This document shows, in pieces, positions 11,528 to 21,974 of a stretch of DNA of 64,000 nt. A model generated the notes under the pieces. It did not search any database and was not told the DNA's origin. It saw only the letters and a list, made by a program, of their open reading frames with translations. Each line of letters opens with the position of its first letter. The stretch's first letter is position 1. The stretch is from Rhodamnia argentea. Its lineage: Eukaryota > Streptophyta > Magnoliopsida > Myrtales > Myrtaceae. Location of the stretch: contig NC_063150.1 of the NCBI RefSeq assembly GCF_020921035.1, positions 13,020,001 to 13,084,000 of the forward strand, in the 5' to 3' direction. The translations under genes were made by a program, and so were the position numbers.

Positions 11528-11641
11528 CTTTGCAAAGCTCAGTTTGTAATGCCAGTCAGCGAAGAAATCGAAGCGTGGGTATTCTGGAGACGTCACCAAA
11601 AGGGAGCCAAAGGCGCTAATGAAGGATCGAATATGAGATAA
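11528..11641 (-). pseudogene. Unrecognised coding exon fragment
   Basis: Read on the minus strand, this piece of 38 codons is bounded upstream by an in-frame stop and ends in AAG|GTAAGA, a very good splice donor. The peptide has a strongly protein-like composition with a PEYPRFDFFADWHYKLSFAK end. I do not recognise the family. A GC-rich, purine-rich stretch upstream on the same strand (12050-11660) could be its 5' UTR. No matching downstream exon was found, so I treat it as a gene remnant or a captured exon. Confidence 0.4.
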
Positions 11642-11659
11642 CTATCTGCCAACTTCTCG

Positions 11660-12070
11660 GCTGTGAAACAAAGTAAGAACAAAACAGGGGAAGGCGCGGC
11701 TCCAGCATGGCGTGGACCGGTGGCAGCGGCGGTGATGGAGAAGCCCTCTCAAGTGAAGTAATGACAACCGGTGGAATAGGCAACGGCGACTATAACTCCA
11801 GCTCCCTAGAGACTGAAGTCCGTGAAGAAAGATATAATTTGTGCTGATGGAGTGGAGATGAAGTCTGTTACGCCCCCCCTCCTTGCTCGCTCTTTGCAGA
11901 AATTGTCAAACGGAGAATCGGTCGGAGAGAGAATCGCTCCACTGCAGCTCAGCAGATTCTCGCGCCTCCTCCTCCTTTGCTCGTCTCTGCCTTCCTCTTA
12001 GGGCTCTTCGCCCTTCGTTGAACGAGGGAAATGCGGGAACGTCCCAAAAGCCCTTTTCTTTTTTTTTTTT
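11660..12070 (-). other. GC-rich possible 5' UTR/promoter remnant
   Basis: On the minus strand it begins after a poly(A)-like tract and is rich in gaggagg and gcgaga words, typical of plant 5' leaders. It precedes the unrecognised exon fragment at 11641-11528. No open frame with a recognisable product is present. Confidence 0.3.
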
Positions 12071-12740
12071 TAAATTTGAATACTGTTATTATTTTTATTA
12101 TTTATGTCCTAATAATTTTTATTACTTGCTATACTACCTATTTGTCTATTTTTGTTGTTTATGATATTATAAGTAATCAATGATATGCTCTATCAGACGA
12201 CACAAAAGCATAATCTTGATAGATATACAAAATCAAATAAATATCCTAATATGGCCGCTAACACATGCAAAACAATACATAAAGTTCCTCCACAATCAAA
12301 GACAAATGTTTTCATCGAGGTTTTTTTCCCTTTTCTCTTTATATTTTGGGCAGCATGAAAGGCTCGATTTTGGATATCATAATAGGTTTGACGTGATTAT
12401 CGGTCGGATGCTTAATTTCACAAAGCTAGTCGAAAAGGTTTAATAAAACCATAACAGGGAATTATCAACAATTCGAATCATATCCCGTTAATCAAAATGA
12501 TGTAGGACAGACGATTTGCATCATAATTTGACGTTGTGTATGAATAACGAACTTTAAACATTAGAAGCGCTAAGTTAAATAGAATTAGAGCAGCCTTGGC
12601 CTTTTTCCTTTTCTAACTTTGCAAACGTTCTCCATAAGTAGTCAAGAAAATTACTATATTACTATATTTCTTTTTACTTATCCTTTTTATAAGTGCTTTA
12701 TTTCTTGTGCGCAAAAATTAGTTAGCATTTTCGAATAAGC
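12070..12740. other. AT-rich intergenic stretch, nothing recognised
   Basis: AT-rich with T-runs and short frames only. No domain, repeat unit or RNA gene could be supported. Confidence 0.5.
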
Positions 12741-12744
12741 AATA

Positions 12745-13480
12745 GGGATAATTAGTCCATGAACTTTGGCGCAATGTGTAATGTCGACTACGAACTTTTA
12801 ATTTATTTATGGTCCTTGAATTTTATTTTAATGTGCAATGAAGTCCCTGAATTTTTAATTTGTTTAATGTAGTCCATAAACTTTTCATTTGTGTTTAATC
12901 TAGTTCCCTACTTATATGAAAATGTTTAATGTTGTCCCCGAACTTCAATTAATGGAATGATAATATTGAACAATTTTTTATAGTTTAGGGACAAAATTAA
13001 ACATGTACCAAAAGCATATATATATATATATATATATGGAACTGTGAATTGTTGTGTAGTGCATTCTTATGTCAAACTTTGGTTGGTTAATTCGATTAGC
13101 TCATCGATGGTTGGCAAGTATGATGGTCCTAATGATGATCCTGTACGTATTTCATGTGTATCTCACTTGTGGTTTTAAAAAACCTCACGAATTGACTTGG
13201 GTTACAGCTGTGGTTCTGACTGCATTAACCGCATCCTTTGGTGTAAGTGGTTATTCGTTACCGTAGGACCAAATTGGTTATTGAGTAGTTAAAATTGTAA
13301 CAGGTGTACCGGAAGCTATTCTTGTAATAGGATCTCCTTTAGTAGAGTTATTACGCAGAAGTGCTAGTGTGGATTTGAGCCTAAAGTTCGGGGACCACAT
13401 CTAACAAATTAACAGTTTAAGGACTGACCACATTGTACATTTGGCTAAAATTTAATGACCATTTGTGTTATTTTTCCTAA
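12745..13480. mobile_element. Non-autonomous TIR-like element carrying plastid DNA
   Basis: The left end (from about 12745) consists of degenerate repeats of 'agtcc...gaactttt' words. The right end (13375-13480) read in reverse has the same kind of words: 'aatggtca', 'caatgtggtc', 'ggtccccgaacttta'. The two ends thus look like long imperfect terminal inverted repeats. Between them lie an AT microsatellite (about 13015-13037) and a plastid petB fragment. No transposase is present and no target site duplication could be fixed. Confidence 0.5.
13069..13373 (+). pseudogene. petB: Plastid petB (cytochrome b6) fragment in the nucleus (NUPT)
   Basis: A frame of 65 codons beginning FGWLIR, then [42 protein letters not shown], is clearly the central part of cytochrome b6 of the thylakoid b6f complex. 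After a stop (TAG in place of Trp at 13264-13266) the same frame continues with [16 protein letters not shown] and [14 protein letters not shown]. Both haem-ligand-type His positions of this helix (HRW and FHVYL) are still present. It lacks both ends of the gene and carries many substitutions, so it is an old plastid-to-nucleus transfer without function. Confidence 0.93.
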
Positions 13481-14429
13481 GCAATGTAACTCTCAAAGAA
13501 GATGAAAAGAAAATGACATCACCAGTTAATAGCATGACGCATGCCTCCCATTGATTTGATTTGATTAATACACACAAAACACATTTATTTGGAAAAACAA
13601 AAAGTATTAACAAAGTGATAAAATGAAAAAAATGAAAACTCGAAAACTAAAAAGAAAATGAAAAGAATTAGGCTTCTCCTTCTCCTCCGTCGCCGCAATC
13701 TTCACCGACCGGGTTGTAGTTCTGCAATCGAACAATTTTCAAATTTCATGTCTCTTTGGCCAACTTTTAATTTCTTTCTCTATGCATTCGGAGACAAGTT
13801 AAATAATTCCCAGAAAAAGAAACAAGAAAATCAACTAGGGTAGCAGCTTACTAATATGCTTACCGAAAGTCACACTCAATTGACTATATCAGGTTATATA
13901 TGCCGAGTTTTGCCTCGTAAAAAACCGAGAAATTTCTTCTTCTTTTTTTCCCATGTTGATCGAAATCAGCAGATTAAAATGTTTCCCAATTCGCCAAACC
14001 TCGAGTTGTGTGATTCATTTAATCTCTTCGACTGAAAAAAGAAAGAATGTCCACTTTTGCTCTGTCTTATAGGCTGATCTAATGTTGTGAACGTGGCCTT
14101 AATTACTTGCTATGAAGTTAAGGCCCTCCTGGATTTTGTCGATTTGCTTGTGTGATTGACCAAATCTAACCTGCCGAAGACGAGCTCATCGAGATCTCAG
14201 TGATCTTGACGGCGTGGGTCGTCCTCAACTCTGCCGATTCGGCCACTCCTCCTCCATGCCCGTCAAGCTCGTGACCATCAAGAGCGGTAGCGAGACAACT
14301 CATTCAGCCCAGATCTGGCCCGTTTGAGCCAAGGGGGAGAGCGAGATGACTCGATTGGTCTCGTCACAGACCACGTCGTCCGATTGGCAGTGCGTCATTC
14401 TCGAAACGGACAGTAATTGGAAATTTTAT
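13480..14429. repeat. Intergenic, contains a cluster-related repeat copy
   Basis: The part 13650-14180 shares blocks with 25680-26160 and partly with 21250-21430: 'ggccaactttta...ttcgga', 'aaattaaggccctcctgg' type words, and 'gattgacc...aatctaacc'. The same blocks lie upstream of the intact IDM2-like gene, so this looks like a stray copy of the duplicated promoter-distal region. No gene seen. Confidence 0.5.
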
Positions 14430-14862
14430 GGCTATAAAAAGGATGTCAATTTGGTCCAAATATGATTTATAATACAATTTTTTACTCAAGTCAAATAAAA
14501 AATATGCTGAAATCTAAAACATAAAAAGAACTAGACTTAAACTATCGTGCCACCACCCTCGCCGCCACTGCCTCACCATCCTCTCGGGAAGGGCCGACAA
14601 TTGTGGAGAAATGGTCGGCAGAGGTTGCCGGTTGTTGCCCAATACTAGCGGCCCTTGGCCAGTGCCTCGCCTCATTTGGGTAGGGCTGCCACCCTCGTCC
14701 GGATCCGGGGCGAGGACCAGCAGGCGAGCTATGATCGGCGGGGATGCCGCCTGGTTCTAGTTGTATGTTTTTTTTTTTTTCAGTTTTAGCAGGTCTTTTA
14801 ATTTAATTTAGGTAGAAATTGTATCATAAATCATACTTGGACCAAACGACGTCATTTTAGCC
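14430..14862. mobile_element. Short non-autonomous TIR element
   Basis: The left end 'ggctataaaaaggatgtcaa' plus 'tttggtcc' and 'atgatttataatacaattt' is mirrored at the right end, read in reverse, as 'ggctaaaatgacgtcg', 'tttggtcc' and 'atgatttatgatacaattt'. The arms are at least 50 bases, enclosing a GC-rich core (14560-14760) with 'gccgg' and 'ggcgagg' words. No coding capacity. No clear target site duplication. Confidence 0.7.
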
Positions 14863-15275
14863 TTAAATTGCATATTTTAGCCATATCATAGCACGTAGGA
14901 GACAAAATATTTTTCTTTAAAAAGCCACATCAGCCTTTTTAGCTTGCCAAGTTGGACGGAGATAAGAGAAGAACTCGATTGCGTTAATTTGACAAGTTTA
15001 AAGACTAAATTACATTTTTTGCAAGTTTTAAGACTCAATTGCACGTTCGTAACAAGTTTTAAGACTTTCAATAAACTCTAAAAAGACTTAACTTAGAGAG
15101 CCCAAAAGTTCATTTTTGTTGCTTTTCAAACGCTAGAAATCAAACGTATCGTTAGTTTCGATAATGTGAAATGAAAATTAATAATGTACAATCAAAACAT
15201 TCTAATAATTACGTTGCATAAAGAGTGTAGTCAACCTTTTGTGAAATCAAATTAGTTAACTTTTCATAATATACT
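14862..15275. other. Intergenic, nothing recognised
   Basis: AT-rich. It holds short repeated phrases ('agactaaattac', 'aagactcaattgca', 'taagactttcaataaa' near 15000-15070) typical of decayed repeats. No gene. Confidence 0.5.
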
Positions 15276-15890
15276 CAGACACTGAAAGTTTATGTGAACA
15301 TCATACAGAGTAGTGCTAAAAACGTTTCATTTCTTTCATTTGTCAATCAAACTTTTACTGTGATTGAGCCAAAGAAATAATATAGGTGTTCTTGCCGATA
15401 TCCTTTTCCTAGACTGAGCCCGCGTTCTCCTGCTGATTTAAATAGCTCAACCGGTGAATGCTGCGCCATTCACCGCCGTTCCTGCGGGCGAAGGCATAAT
15501 GACTAACGACCAGCGGTTCGCCTAGATATGATTCTCAGAATATCATTCAGGCCTCATCTCAAGGGGGAAACAGCTGCTCCTCAAGTCGGCAATGCGCAGA
15601 ATGGTCGAGAGATAGCCACAGTACACTCCCAATCAGCTGGCTGGGTCATGATAATTGTGGTCCGGATCATGCCCGCATATTAGTGGGAAGGCCGGTCAAT
15701 CTGTCATAGTTCACGACATGCTTCAAGCCAGACTGCTCTGTCCTAGCTGCAACTACCCTCGGTTCATTGACCTCTTTCCGACTGACCTGCACATTTGTTC
15801 GGTTGTCGGAAAGCCAGGTACAGTAGTGATGCCATTGCATCCAGTGCTAACCGAGTATCTTGCCTCATGAGTTAACCGCGCATCTGCTTC
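15275..15890 (+). pseudogene. IDM2-like pseudogene P1 (5' half)
   Basis: Homologous to 21810-22430 of the intact gene, from the 5' UTR ('gtgaacatcatacag', 'tactgtgattgagcc') into exon 1. Matching coding blocks include 'gctcaaccggtgaatgctgc', 'cctcatctcaa', 'cagtacactcccaatcagct' and 'cattgacc'. The start codon is changed from ATG to ATA, the 5' splice acceptor region is partly deleted, and several frameshifts and stops follow. It stops at about 15880 near the position corresponding to 'acctcttacctc'. It lies tail-to-tail with P2 with almost no spacer. Confidence 0.85.
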
Positions 15891-15914
15891 CGGCATTTAG
15901 AATGCTCCGACTAG

Positions 15915-16940
15915 TCATCAGTGACGTAAATGGGTGGCCTGGCTGCATCCTTCTCCAGAACAAATCCTGCAGCCCAGTCCAACTGTTAAACCTCGCAAGT
16001 ACTTCTGGACTGAGGCAAGAGATACTCGGAAGAGCTCTGGATGCAATGTCATCGACATCCACGAATCTCTCTTTGACAAATGAACAAAGGGACGTCAATG
16101 GAGCAAGGGTAGCTGCTACCTGGATCAAGCACTGTGGCAGGACGAGGCATTGTGGAAGAACTTGGCCGATAACTATGGGGGTCACTGCAACAAATTGACT
16201 CAGCCTTCCAAAATATGCAAAAGTACACCTGCATCATTGCGCAACCATCATCTGGGACCCAGCCAGCTGATTGAGAGTGTATTGCAGTAATCTCTCAACG
16301 AGTCTCTGCATTGCCGACTTGTGGGCAGCCTCTCCCCTTTGAGATGTGGTCCAAAGTATGCGCTCAGAATGTTAACCAAGCGGAAGCATTTAAGTCCATG
16401 GCCGCAGCAGCACCGGGTCACAGCAGACTTGACTCAGCTTCCTGACATTGTGCACCATAGCCTGAAACTTCTAGGTTAGAAGCGGAGCTTACTGTTCTGA
16501 TTGATCTATGTAACAAGATGAGGTCAAGGGATCAGAAGCACAAATCACTCAGACGTCCTTCTCTCAAAGATCTATTACTAGACAATAGTTACTAAATAGG
16601 AAATAAGCATCTGAATTAGAGAAGGAACCTTGCCTAGACTCTGGTCATTATTGGAGCAATGTATCTCCCAGCAGGTTCAAAACACTGCATCTCCGCCTCT
16701 CGGCCGAGATCAAACCCATTGAACAGCAATAAGATGACAACAAACAGGAGTTCCAGTCGTAAAAACTTCCCTCAGGCCCTCAGAGATCGGCCTTCCAGCA
16801 TTCGAGCTCAACCGCTGTTTCGCAAGTCAAGGCAAAGAATCAATCTTGGGGGCCCAGCAGCGTTCACTGGTTCAACCATTTTCGCAATCAGTAAATAACA
16901 CGGCAGGTGAGGAACAGGCCATAGCAATCAAAACGTAACT
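15915..16940 (-). pseudogene. IDM2-like pseudogene P2 (inverted)
   Basis: On the minus strand a start codon (16879-16877) opens a segment matching the intact gene's N-terminus (PVNAA). After about 400 bases absent from the intact gene, the homology resumes near 16390 with the segment equivalent to 'acatactttgggcctcatct'. It runs with frameshifts to about 15915, ending at the position of the LPIYVTDE block of the intact protein. P3 ends at the same point and carries the same inserted stretch, so both derive from one duplicated ancestor. Confidence 0.8.
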
Positions 16941-17199
16941 TAAAGCAGAAACTTGAATTGCAAGGGCATCCCGAAATTCATGAAGCTGAAAAAATTTAAA
17001 AACAAGCGATATGCAGGTACCATTTATTTTGATCAATGATGTCCATATGCTAAAATTACAACATAGAGGATATAAACCACAGATAAGACAAACTTCAGAC
17101 TGGATCTATGAGAAGAGAAGCCTCAGATGTTAGCAATGCAGAGAGTAGGTGAGAAATCGCTCCTATATACTTTGGTCAGACAGCCCTGTCTTCGACAGG

Positions 17200-17500
17200 G
17201 TTGGATAATTTTCCTTTGGACAAAGATGCTTCTATGCTACCAATTTATATCATTGATGAGGCATCGAATGAAGCAGTGGCATCAGAAGTGCATTCCCTAG
17301 TTCAGTTTTTGTCGTGCCATCCTCGCAGTTCTCGTGAAGGAGAATGCGAGAATAGCGTGGCTTGCAGTGGTATCACAAGAATCATGATGCGAGGGACACT
17401 GTTAGTCCTCCGATGCCTCCTCAAGCTTCTCGTGAAATTTCAAACAAAACGCGAATATCACGTTGCTCCCGACGTCGCGCCTATCAACGGTTTCAGTAAG
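17200..17500 (+). pseudogene. IDM2-like exon 1 fragment, plus strand (unit 1)
   Basis: Frame 17201-17581 begins with a segment matching residues after the GLHEFVLEEDAAKLPIYVTDE block of the intact protein (here DASMLPIYIIDEA, then VASEVHS). The nucleotide similarity continues weakly through 'cctcgcagttctcgtgaagg'. The middle of exon 1 is deleted and the sequence joins the exon/intron boundary-like 'agtaagttcctgatgacc'. It sits just beyond the 5' end of the inverted copy P2. Confidence 0.7.
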
Positions 17501-17890
17501 TTCCTGATGACCACAGTTTATATCTTTCCCTATGCAGTAGTGGCGTGCTTCGCCAGATTTAGCTCGGACTCCACAGGTTAAGAAGCTAGTTATGCTAAGT
17601 TCCTCGGAGCTCTTCCATTCAATGAAAACATAGTGCAGAACTTCCATTTTATAGCAGCTTAATGGTCGACATCTATTTTCATCGAAGTTAGCTCGTTTGA
17701 TTTGCTGGAAACGGCAACAAATATCCGGTAAAGATTCAACTGTAGCTCATTCATACGTGAAGATACGAGAAAGATAAAAAAAACACTATTAACACAAAGT
17801 TAATTATCCAAGGAGCCGCAACAAGTGCCCTTAAGGCACTCTTGATATTGTAAGAAGCGTTTTCGAGCCATCAAAATTACGGTTTCCTTC
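17490..17890 (+). repeat. Cluster repeat T, copy 2
   Basis: Second copy of the four-copy segment; starts at the intron-like 'gtaagttcctgatgaccaca' and ends near 'gagccatcaaaattacggtttcc'. It includes a minus-strand TATAAAA (17647-17653). In intact form this may have been intron and downstream or promoter sequence of an IDM2-like copy. Confidence 0.75.
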
Positions 17891-18345
17891 GGATTTATGG
17901 AAAATGTGGCTTTTTTAGAAAAAAAACTTTTTGGAAAATCATTTTTTTAGGAAATTGACAATATTTTTCGATTTTTGAATTAGACTTGAAAATAATCTGG
18001 AAAATATTTTCAGTCGTTTGGTCGAAAATTGCTGACGAAAGATGTGGCCATCTTACATGACACAGGCGACGCTAACGTGGATAAGTGAGTAAACATAACG
18101 CTGCTCGACCTTCTGGATAATTTCAAATTATTAGTGTCTTAACAAGATGAATATTGGTATACCAGGCAAATTTTGTTTGGTAATTCCAAGTGAAAGTTAT
18201 TAACTTCCACGGCATTGGTAAGTAATTGAAATAAATGTTTCAGACCAAATAAATAAATAAATAAATGTTGGCATAATATCAAAATTGTTAGTAAGTCTTT
18301 TTGTGAGAATAAACATTAGTACTTGACAAAAACCTGTTGGTAAGG
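17890..18345. repeat. Dispersed repeat G, copy 1
   Basis: 18120-18345 shares words with 29700-29975, 32510-32620 and 33430-33870: 'ttggtaataccaggcaaat' type starts, 'ggtaatttcaaatgaaa', 'acattggtaagtcat' and 'aataaat'. It is probably a non-autonomous element family with several decayed copies in this window. No coding capacity. Confidence 0.55.
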
Positions 18346-18500
18346 GGAAAATTATCAAAAAAATTCTTAAACATATTGCAATTGTGTCAATTCAGTCCTA
18401 AACCTTTTTTTTTTTGTCAATTCAATCCTAGACCTTTGTATTTGTACCGAAAGAAATATCAATGGTCCAATCCATTGATCAATCTCAACAAAAACACATC
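18345..18500. repeat. Terminal part of TIR family found at 56323
   Basis: The start 'gaaaattatcaaaaaaattcttaaac' and repeats of 'tgtcaattcagtcctaaacct' match the terminal repeat of the complete element at 56323-57351. Only one end is present. Confidence 0.6.
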
Positions 18501-18559
18501 AATGGTCCATTTTATTGACCAATCTCATGCTCAATTATCTAATCATGATCACGCATAAC

Positions 18560-19560
18560 GCCCCTTGACAAGGCAACCAAGATTTCCCTATTGGCTAGAT
18601 CTCCACTTATATTGCCGATGGACGGCCACAAGAAAATCCTAAACTAGTATGCGCATACCCACAAAACCCTCAACTGGGTCCACAGCAATATTTAGCACCC
18701 AACCGCCATCCTTCAAAATCCACAAACCAAAATCATAATTCGATATCACAAGTCAATTTACGACGCAAAGCATACAACCTTTCGCAGCTCAACTCATCGC
18801 AATACAGTCATTAACGCCTCCTAAACCATTTTAAATAATAATAGGGTAGTAAATGTTGATCCGAATTTATGCATCAAACATGTTATGAGCATCATTTTTC
18901 CTTCTTCAAAGAAGTATCGAACATGAAATGCATCTTTAACTCATAATATAGGTTTTTATCACTTCAAGATATGAATTTTATAAAACCAATGAAGAGGTAA
19001 GTACCACTCACCTGAGAAAGTAGAAAATCAACCTAGGATGATTAGTCGAGTCAACGCACTCGAATTCCTAACAGTTAGTTGAAAAACGATATCTAAAACT
19101 AAGTAAACATTATTCTAACAAACACCTTGACCGAACTACGCTTATTCGTTGATAAAGCGACACATACGCGCTTACAAAAAGCTCGCCCATAGCAGACACA
19201 TGTTGTTGTTCTCTATGCACAGCTAGCACGCTGAATTTGTTCGAATCATAACTTCCTTCACCGAACTTCGTTTCAAACGAACTTACAGTCAATATAAAAG
19301 CCTTTTGAAGTACTACAAGAACCCAACTTGGCTGACCTAAAAACTAGCTGAAAACCGACGAAATTCAATTCCTAAAAGTTACTGTTCGCTATTATTCAGA
19401 ATGTAAGATTAACTTCAAAAATTCTTTTTGGACAAATCGTAAGTCTAAATTGAGTCCCATAAAATGCTTCAGAATACCACAACTATCATTTCTGTATATG
19501 TATGCAACACGACAACTCAATCAAACCTCATGGCTCAAAATCGACATAACCTAGAATTTC
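18560..19560. other. Intergenic, nothing recognised
   Basis: About 1 kb with only short frames on both strands. No domain, RNA gene or clear repeat structure was found. Confidence 0.5.
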
Positions 19561-20110
19561 TAACCTAAATTCAAATTACACCGATAACACATACAATAGG
19601 CTTGAATATTTACCCCACATTGATATTCAGAGTTCCATCGATTTCCGATTGTGAGCGCGTGAAGACTTTCTTCTCTCTCTCTCTGTCTCTCTCCACCGCA
19701 ACCCACCCGGGCCGAAAACCGCGTCTCTCTCCTTTTCGCCTTTCCCTTCTTGCTCGCGAGCTCCCTTCTCGCGTTTCCTTGGGTTGTAGGGGTCATTAAA
19801 GAGAACCGTCCAAACCGAACCGAACCAAACCGACAAATTTTGGTCAATTCTCAAAATCACCAGCCCGGTTTCCGATTCCATAAAACTAGAACTAGTGAAT
19901 TCAGTCCGGTTTCCGATTCTAGAGGGGAACCATCCACTCGGAGTGGATCAATTATTATTATTATTATTTTTGCAATACCTTGTATAGATATTTACTTATT
20001 TTGGCCATTACCTTGTACGGTTAATTGGCAGAACAAATTTACACCCTGACCTTACCCTATACAGTTTGCATGTTCGTTTTAGTACTCTTTCCCCTGTGAG
20101 GGGTGGCCAC
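19560..20110. repeat. Low-complexity patch with SSRs and a repeated block
   Basis: Contains a CT-rich microsatellite (about 19666-19693), 'accgaaccgaaccaaaccgac' phrases near 19815 typical of decayed retroelements, and an ATT run (about 19950-19968). The block 'tggccattaccttgtacggtt' to 'ccttaccctatac' (19999-20065) recurs at 21014-21080 and partially at 34248-34275. Confidence 0.5.
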
Positions 20111-20990
20111 CGGCCATGCAAGGGTGACCACTCCCAAAGATTACCCTCACATAGATTTGGGCATGAACAGGACCGTCGACCATTGACAATAGTGAAGAGG
20201 CAAGGGGTGCGCCCCCCAGCACGTCCCCACTCTATTTTATTTTATTCTATTTGGGCTCTGAAATGAGTGACAATTTTCACCGTAAGAAGTATGTTATATC
20301 ATCGATTGGCAAAAATGGAATGTGCAAATAATAGAAAGATTCAACTACAACAAGCGAGTTAAAGAATTTAATTGCGCATAGAAATTCAAGAACCCAATTG
20401 CATAATTGACTAAAGTTTGGGAATAAAAGCCTCTTTCCGTAGATTGATAGATGACCCAAATTGTGAAAAACCTTTCGCTAAATGCTAATATCCAGTTTTT
20501 TTGTTAGATGGGTGCAGTGACTCTTTCGGACAGGAATTGAATTGGCGTGACAAAGAAAATGAACAATAAATAAAAACGTAAAGGACTGTAAATGACAATA
20601 ATTTAAAAGACATTGTTAACAATGAATTGAAAAAGTAAATTGGAAATTTGTTCTTGTTGATCGTAGATGCTAAAATAATTACATATCGCCGTAAATATAA
20701 TCCCTAATTATAACCACCCAATAGCAGTTATTATGCTAAGTACATGTGTAACTATATTTCCGAGATACTAAGCCTCCTATTTGCACACCATAATCATCCA
20801 CAACCGGCTTTAACTCCTCAGGCCACTGTCACTCAACCGTCCAGCGATAGCTTTGTATTCAATTGACATCGGAGTCTTTGTATTCTCATCTCCATCCAAG
20901 GGTTAGCCTTTATTTTTTGTCAGAATCATATGTTTCATGATTTTTTAAAAAAAATTTTGGCTTTATGCATAATTTAATTATTGCTATACC
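20110..20990. other. Intergenic, nothing recognised
   Basis: Only short frames, no domain. It separates the two copies of the 'tggccattacc' block. Confidence 0.5.
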
Positions 20991-21590
20991 TTCTATAGTT
21001 ATTTATCTATTTCGGCCATTACCTGGTGTGGTTGATTGGCACAGGAAATTTGCACCCTGACCTTACCTTAAACGGTTGCATGTTCCTTTTTATATTCCCT
21101 GGACAATGATTGAGTCAACCTGGTTATCCTAGTAAAACATATCATGTTTGGAGAAATTGAATTTAAGCAACTCATTTAAATTGATTTGCCCAAAATACAA
21201 AAAAATATCTGATTCTGCTTGCTAGATTGGCCTCATCACTAAATATGAAACCTAATTATCTTCTCCGAAATTAAGGACCTTCTGGATTTTGCAGATTATG
21301 TTGATACGATTGACCGAATCTAAACTCATTTGGACCTAATATGTAATACTAATGACAATCGGGTAGCTTCCATATTTTAGTCACAAATGGAGATAAGAAC
21401 CATTGGATTAATAGGTAAGTCAAATTAAATTGCCTACTCATTATCACTGTGTCCGTATGGATTGATTTCTTTTTTTGGATTAATAGAAATTTTGTCCGAA
21501 CGAAGAAGGTAAATAAAATCTAAACCAAAAATGTGTGAATCTAGAAAGTTGTTGAATAGCAAGACTGCCCCTAATAGAGGCAAGCCAGCA

Positions 21591-21600
21591 CTATATAAGC
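21591..21600 (+). promoter_or_regulatory. TATA box of the IDM2-like gene
   Basis: CTATATAAGC, about 380 bases before the start codon. The 230 bases around it are duplicated at about 38810-39040, again with CTATATAAGC, which supports this being a real promoter unit. A splice-acceptor-like 'tctcctgcag' at 21951-21960, just before the ATG, suggests a 5' UTR intron. Confidence 0.65.
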
Positions 21601-21974
21601 TCGACTTCTGCCAGTACTTTGGACCCACCCAACTCTTTCACTTGAAATCTAGTGTCTATGCTCTAAGATTAATCTGGTCCGAAGCATCAAACCAAGTTCT
21701 TCAGACTTCTTACTGGTTTGCCACTTTGCCCTCTTGTTCTTACTGTTGATTTCGATGTGTTCATGAAGTTGTGTGGGAAGAATGATGAAATAAACAAACA
21801 AGTATTCACACTGAAAGTATTGTGAACATCATACAGATTAGTCCTCAACAATTTCACTTCTTTCATTTGTCAAGCAATTTTTACTGTGATTGAGCCCAAG
21901 GAAGATTATAGGTATTCTTGCTGATGTCCTGTTCCTCAACTGATGCTGTGTTCTCCTGCAGATTCTGATTGAAA

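Noticed and set aside
19560..19881. Overlapping minus-strand frames with Arg/Glu-rich sequence
   Set aside because: Caused by the CT microsatellite and GC-rich low-complexity sequence.
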